NCBI RefSeq assembly: GCF_025698545.1
Contig: NC_068569.1
Location: 7,068,001 to 7,132,000 of the forward strand
Length of the DNA: 64,000 nt
Direction: 5' to 3'
Origin: Gossypium raimondii
Taxonomy: Eukaryota; Streptophyta; Magnoliopsida; Malvales; Malvaceae
Shown: positions 58,781 to 64,000 of the stretch, piece after piece
Layout of the letters: each line of letters begins with the position of its first letter
How positions within the stretch are numbered: the stretch's first letter is position 1
Position numbers and translations under genes: made by a program
The notes under the pieces: generated by a model
What the model was told of the DNA's origin: nothing
Databases searched by the model: none
The model's input: the letters and a program-made list of their open reading frames with translations, nothing else

Positions 58781-61700
58781 TGTAATACCCCTTACCCGTA
58801 TTCAATACCGGAATAGGGTACGAGGCATTACCAAAACACATGCACTTGTAAACGTATTTAACCGAGTTATAAAACTTCATCTAAATTAAAACTTTCAAAA
58901 TAATTAACATGCTCCTGTAACTTTTCACAGTATATCCTCAAAATATTATAATCATAATAATTAGGGCTTACGAGACCCGATACATACTCATGCAATTCAA
59001 TGCTTCATTTCCATTTCCTTCAATTCGCAATTTCTCATGCTCACGATTTAGATCATATCACTAGCAATTTCCATTTAATTCACGTACAATTCAATGACAT
59101 CAAGTTCAACACTAATATGTATTTACCATTTCACTCAATGTTTATTGATTATACCATTCAATAACACATTTATGAAATTCTCAATTTTGCAATGAAAATA
59201 TTACTTTAGCTTGAATAACAACATCGTCCTGATATAAATACACTACCACTTATCCATTTACTTTAATTCTTTTGGGTCCATTTGTCACTTACCATCCTAA
59301 ATCAAATTAGGGAACAGTTACAGAAAATTGAGTACTTCACTTTCACTTTGCCATAGTATAACTATGGTCTTACGTATGATCACTTATCACTTGTCCCTGA
59401 TCAGATAAGTGTAGCTAGGCTACCACTTATCACTTTGTCACTTGATCAGATAAGTGTAGCTAAGGCTACCACTTATCACTTTCTCACTTGATCAGATAAG
59501 TGTAGCTAAGGCTAACACTTATCACTTTCTCACTTGATTAGATAAGTACAACACTTATCACTTTTTCACTTGATCAGATAAGTATAGCACTTATCACTTT
59601 TTCACTTGATCAGATAAGTGTAGCTAAAGCTACTACTTATCACTTTGTCTCTTGATCAGATAAGTGTAGCACTTATCACTTTTCACTTGATCAGATAAGT
59701 GTAGCTAAAGCTACCACTTATCACTTTATCTCTTGATCAGAAGTACTCAAATCCGGCGTTCCGCTTAATTTGATCATTTATTCGATTTTTGCATTCTTAT
59801 TTTATTCTCATTTCAACAATAAATATATTTCATCATACATTATATAATTCATGAAATTAACATTTAATCATTAAATTTCAGCCATATGAACTTATTATTT
59901 AATTATCTTTCCACACTTGTTTCTACGCACATCACACAAGATATAAGCATATCATTCAACTATAGTTGCAAGCTAGTGTATTTAAACATAACTCTTTTTG
60001 GAACTAACCACACGATAAACCATTTCAATGCATAACTTATAAATTTAACGTGGCATAATCTAGCCACTACTTGGCCAAAGTCTAAGCATATACACCAAAT
60101 ATGTTAGCCAAATACACGTATAGTATAAGCATTATAAGCATGGATGAGCACAACATTTATTCATGTATCAGGCTTACCAACATGTGTTAATTCATAAACC
60201 ATTCATGACATTATTTCATGCTAAATCCTATACCGAATATACCATACACACATACTATGAAACTTTTATTTTCACACATGAGCTTAAACCATGACCAATA
60301 ATGCACAAATATAAGCATCATTTCTATTTCATCGTTTATCAATTAAAATCAAGCATATGACCAATTATACACAAATCATTCATATATTTCCCAATTTTTG
60401 TCCTCCTCCTCTCCATTCCACATCCTTAATGTGTATAACACACTTAAACAACATTAGCTATAATTTCACTATTCACTCACATGTATATTCAAAACTGTTT
60501 ATCCGAGTCAGAGTCACTAAATTATTTTTATCTGGAGCTACAGAGCTCCAAATTAAGATCCGTTAATTTTTCCTGAAACTAGACTCACATATCTTCATAC
60601 CATAAAATTTTCAGAATTTTTGGTTCAGCCAAATAGTACAGTTTATTCTTTAAATTTTCCCCTGTTTTGCTGTCTGACAGATCCGACCACTCTTCACTAA
60701 AAATTAATTATCTCATTGTACAGAATTCGGATGATATTTTCATTTGTTTCTTCTAAAAATAGACTCATTAAGGATTCTACCATATAAATTATAACTCATA
60801 ATAATTTTTTTACAATTTTTAATAATTTTCCAAAGTCAGAACAGGGGAACCCGAATTCATTCTGACGTTGTCTCACAAAATCTATTATATCTCATGATTT
60901 ACAATTCCATTGCTCACACCGTTTCTTTTATAAGAAACTAGACTCAATAAGCTTTAGTTTCATATTTTATTCATCCTCTAATTAAATCTATACTATTTTT
61001 GGTGATTTTTCAAAGTTACACTACTGCTGCTGTCCAAAACTGCTTTACTGCAAAATGTTGATTTCCATTTTGCCCCAAATTTCACAATTTATACAATTCG
61101 GTCCTTTCTCAATTAACCCCTCAATTAATCTAATTTTCTCAATTAATACTTTACCTAGACATTATAAGTTGTTACACAACTATTGAAATTCAGAATTTCC
61201 ACATATAACTCTATCTTCAAACTCTTTTACTATTAGGTCCCAAATATTTACTTTCTATTCAATTCTTTCAATAAAATCAGCATATGAACAATTTAAAGCT
61301 CTAATTTCATGATAAATCATCATATAATTCCAGCACATATTCATATCAACTTTCAAATTCTTTCATAAAATCAAAAACTAATGAATTTAACAAGTGGGCC
61401 TATTTGTAAAAGTCATAAAAATACAAAATTTCAAGAAATAGTCAAGAATTGAACTTACTTGTAATAAAAATATGAAGAACCAGCTTGAAGAAGCCCTTCC
61501 ATGGTGTTTTAGCTGATGAGAATTCAGAAAAATGAAGAGAAATCTAGATAATTCCTCTTTGGTCCTAACTTTATTAAGCAAATTTTTCAATATTCCAATT
61601 TTACCCTTAATTCTTCTTACTTTCTTGCTGATTTCATGCCTTTGCCGTCCAGCCCAAATAGACCTTGGCTCTATTTTCCTTTTAACCCCTCTTCGTTTTA

Positions 61701-62131
61701 TCATTTAAGCTATTTAATCATTTCCCAAAATTTTGCATTTGTTACAATTTAGTCCTTTTTGTTCAATTAATTATCGGAACTTTAAATTTTCTTAAAGAAA
61801 CTTTAATACTAACTTTTTAACACTCCATAAATATTTATAAAAATATTTATGGCTCGGTTTAAAGTCCCCGAGGTCTTGATACCTCATTTCGATTCTAATT
61901 ATTTTAATATTTATTTCTAGTGCACTATTCATTATTTCAAAAATTTTCCTAACTTCACATTTAATTTATACTTACTAAATTAATAATATTTTCTACCCAT
62001 TTGTCGAATTTAGTGATCTCAAATCACCGTTCCGACACCTCTGAAAATTCAGGCCATTACATTTTTTTTTCTCGTCGGATTTATAGTCCCGAAACCACTG
62101 TTCCGACTAGGCCTAAAATCGGGCTATTACA
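58781..62131 (-). mobile_element. Ty3/gypsy solo LTR nested in copia-2
   Basis: 3,351 bp, starting TGTAATACCCCTTACCCG and ending CGGGCTATTACA, flanked by CTACA/CCACA (one mismatch of five). It is colinear with the solo LTR at 3646-6344, same orientation, with no internal coding region. It is longer by an eight-unit repeat array (59399-59734) and a 379-bp segment (59784-60162) that copy 1 lacks. A minus-strand ORF at 61387-61704 (105 codons) is the counterpart of 5618-5923. Confidence 0.88.
59399..59734. repeat. Eight-unit hairpin-prone tandem array in the solo LTR
   Basis: The units, each starting GAT(C/T)AGATAAGT, are 45, 46, 46, 36, 36, 46, 35 and 46 bp long, so two length classes alternate. 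The long class has the extra block TAGCTAAGGCTAC between GATAAGTG and CACTTATC. Every unit is internally inverted (GATAAGTG...CACTTATC) and can fold into a stem. The other solo LTR has only two units, of 37 bp. Confidence 0.92.
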
Positions 62132-64000
62132 CCACAACAAAAAAAGATGGTTGTTGGTCTCTCTACATTCGATATTCCTTTAAGAGTGTGTGAAGATTGT
62201 GTTGTGGAAAAAATGCCTCGAGATAGTTTTCCAAAAGAAAAAGCCTGAAAAGCTTAAAAACAGCTTGAACTGGTTCACTCTGACATCTGCGAACTACTGA
62301 ATCCAACTTTAAATGGAGGTAAGCGTTGTTTTATAACATTCACAGATAATTTCAGTCGGAAGAGTTGGGTTTACTTTTTACATGAAAAATCTGAAGCCTT
62401 TGTAGCTTTTAAGAGCTTTAAAGCGCTGGTTGAAAAGAAAGTTGGAATGTTAATTAAAGCTATTTGCAGTGATTGTGGAGGATAATATCTTTCTCAAGAA
62501 TTTGTAAGCTTTTGTGACTCTAATGGGATCCATAGACAACTCACTGCTGCTTATACTCATCAACAAAATAGAGTTGAGTGAAAGGAAGAATCGAACAATC
62601 TTAAATATTGTTCGAAATCTCTTACGAATAAGTAATGTTCCAAAATTCTTTTGACCGGAGGCGGTGAGTTGGAGTGTTCATGTTTTAAACAGAAGCCCTA
62701 CACGTGCTATTCAAAATATGACACCGGAATAATCTTGGTCAGGTCGACAACCGGATGTGCGTCATTTCAGGGTGTTCAGATGTGTTACTTATTCTCATGT
62801 GCTGGATCAGAATAGGACAAAGCTTGATGACAAGGCTGAGAAGTGTGTTTTTCTTGGCATTAGCAATACATCTAAAGCCTAAAAATTATATAACCCCACC
62901 ACCAAAAAAATTATTATGAGTCGTGATGTAGTTTTTGATGAGCAGGTGTTCTGGTCGTAGGAAAAAAATAATGACAACCAGCAGTTGAGGCAAATTCCAA
63001 CTGATTTTAGTGAGGAGATCACAGAACCAGCAATGGAACAACCTACAGTTGAAGCAGATCAACAGAATGGGCGTGGTAAAAGAAACAGAACAAAGTCGAT
63101 GTGGATGAAAAATTATGTGGTCGGTGAGAATCAATCTGAAGATGACGAAGATCCTCAGACACTTTTTGCTTTATTTGCAGATTGTGATCCTGTGAATTTT
63201 GACGATGCTTGTAAAAAGTTGAAATGGCAGGAAGCTATGAATGACGGGATTGTTGTAATTGAAAAGAATGACACTTGGGAGTTAACTGATCTTCCAAGAG
63301 GACAAAAGTCAATTGAAGTTAAATGGGTTTACAATACCAAATTTAAAAAAAATGGTGAGATTGACAAGTATAAAGCTCGTTTAGTAGCTAAAGGCTACAA
63401 GCAGAAATTCGGTGTTGATTACAAAGAAGTATATGCTCCTGTGGCTCGGCTTGACACAATCAAATCGATGGTGGCAGTAGCAGCACAAAACTCGTGGCTG
63501 GTTCTACAACTTGATGTAAAGTCAGCTTTCTTACATGAGGAGTTGGAAGAGCAGGTATTTATCGATCAACCTCCTAGTTATGTGAAATATGGTAGTGAAC
63601 AGAAGGTATATAGATTAAAAAAGACACTATACAGGCTGAAACAAGCTCCAAGAGCCTGGTATAGTCGAATAGATGCTTATTTCATTTCAGCAGGTTTTAA
63701 GAAATGTACATATGGGCATACTCTTTACTGCAAAGTTGAGAATGAGAATATTGTTATTACGTGCTTGTATGTGGATGATCTAATTTATACTGGGAATGAT
63801 TCAATGATGCTTGATAAATTTAAGTAATCAATGATGAAAGAATTTGATATGTCTGACCTTGGGTTAATGCATTATTTTCTTTGTATTGGAGTATATCAAT
63901 CAGATTGTGGAATTTTTATTTCACAAAAGAAGTATGTCGGGGAAATTTTAGACAGATTTGGGATGAAGAATTGCAATTCTGTGGTCACTCCCACTGAGCT
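62132..64000 (+). pseudogene. copia-2 integrase and reverse transcriptase, broken, incomplete
   Basis: Integrase fragments lie in 62140-62950: ELVHSDICELL, a SDCGG segment followed by a TAA where Glu-type sequence is expected (about 62482), and YTHQQNRVE followed by a stop. RT starts in the frame from 62985 with KWVYNTKFKKNGEIDKYKAR, LDVKSAFLHEELEE, LKQAPRAWYS and CLYVDDLIYTGND, then hits TAA at 63825-63827; the frame continues to the window end. The YVDD catalytic motif is intact. RNase H is beyond the window. Confidence 0.87.

Larger units (their letters stand above)
55001..64000 (+). mobile_element. Ty1/copia retrotransposon (copia-2), decayed and interrupted, cut by the window end
   Basis: A 5' LTR (55001-55234), primer-binding site, gag, protease, integrase and RT follow in copia order, similar in style to Tnt1/Tork-type elements. 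Two later insertions lie inside: a rearranged gypsy fragment (56531-58562) and a gypsy solo LTR (58781-62131). Several stops and frameshifts exist, so it is not autonomous. RNase H and the 3' LTR are beyond the window. Confidence 0.88.

Noticed and set aside
59399-59734. CRISPR-like regular repeats
   Set aside because: The units are adjacent without unique spacers, lie inside a plant LTR, and vary in length; it is a tandem repeat.

Overview
The window is nuclear DNA from a dicot. Genes carry short GT-AG introns, the intergenic DNA is very AT-rich, and plant-only families are present: a DYW-type PPR protein, LUX ARRHYTHMO, a DVL/RTFL peptide, a SIAMESE-related CDK inhibitor, MIR172 and an L-type lectin receptor kinase. 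The long Ty3/gypsy LTRs that read TGTAACACC(C) at one end resemble repeats I associate with cotton (Gossypium) and other Malvaceae. That assignment is from memory and was not searched.

Layout. 1-1195: intergenic DNA with a short tandem repeat. 1196-9383: a Ty1/copia retrotransposon with both LTRs. It is broken by a hAT-like MITE at the gag start and by a 2.7-kb gypsy solo LTR between protease and integrase. 9628-10024: a degraded partial copy of OEP80 exon 1. 12142-14185 (-): a lectin receptor kinase with two frameshifts and one stop. 15675-16080: a foldback element. 16273-20347 (+): intact seven-exon OEP80. 21376-23640 (+): intronless DYW PPR gene. 25778-26824 (-): LUX, with a perfect evening element upstream of its ATG. 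27941-33605 (-): nine-exon Pumilio gene. 35854-36954 (+): two-exon ZIP metal transporter. 40229-40552 (-): DVL/RTFL small peptide. 46920-47050 (-): MIR172 precursor, with a TATA box and a short upstream ORF. 47525-48905: a diverged terminal-inverted-repeat element. 54040-54282 (-): SMR cell-cycle inhibitor. 55001-64000: a second, decayed copia element that runs off the window edge. It is interrupted by a rearranged gypsy fragment holding a 0.97-kb palindrome and by a second gypsy solo LTR (3.35 kb).

The genes are independent transcription units and form no pathway together. LUX and MIR172 both act in clock and flowering control, but nothing in the sequence links them. Both flanks are nested retrotransposons; the middle 45 kb is gene-bearing. 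I found no convincing undescribed system. The items most worth checking are the palindromic gypsy insertion, the hairpin-repeat array that differs between the two solo LTRs, the MITE that duplicated a gag start codon, the short ORF ahead of MIR172, and the OEP80 fragment beside its parent. Exon boundaries were set by reading splice sites and checking that the reading frame continues; no transcript evidence was available.
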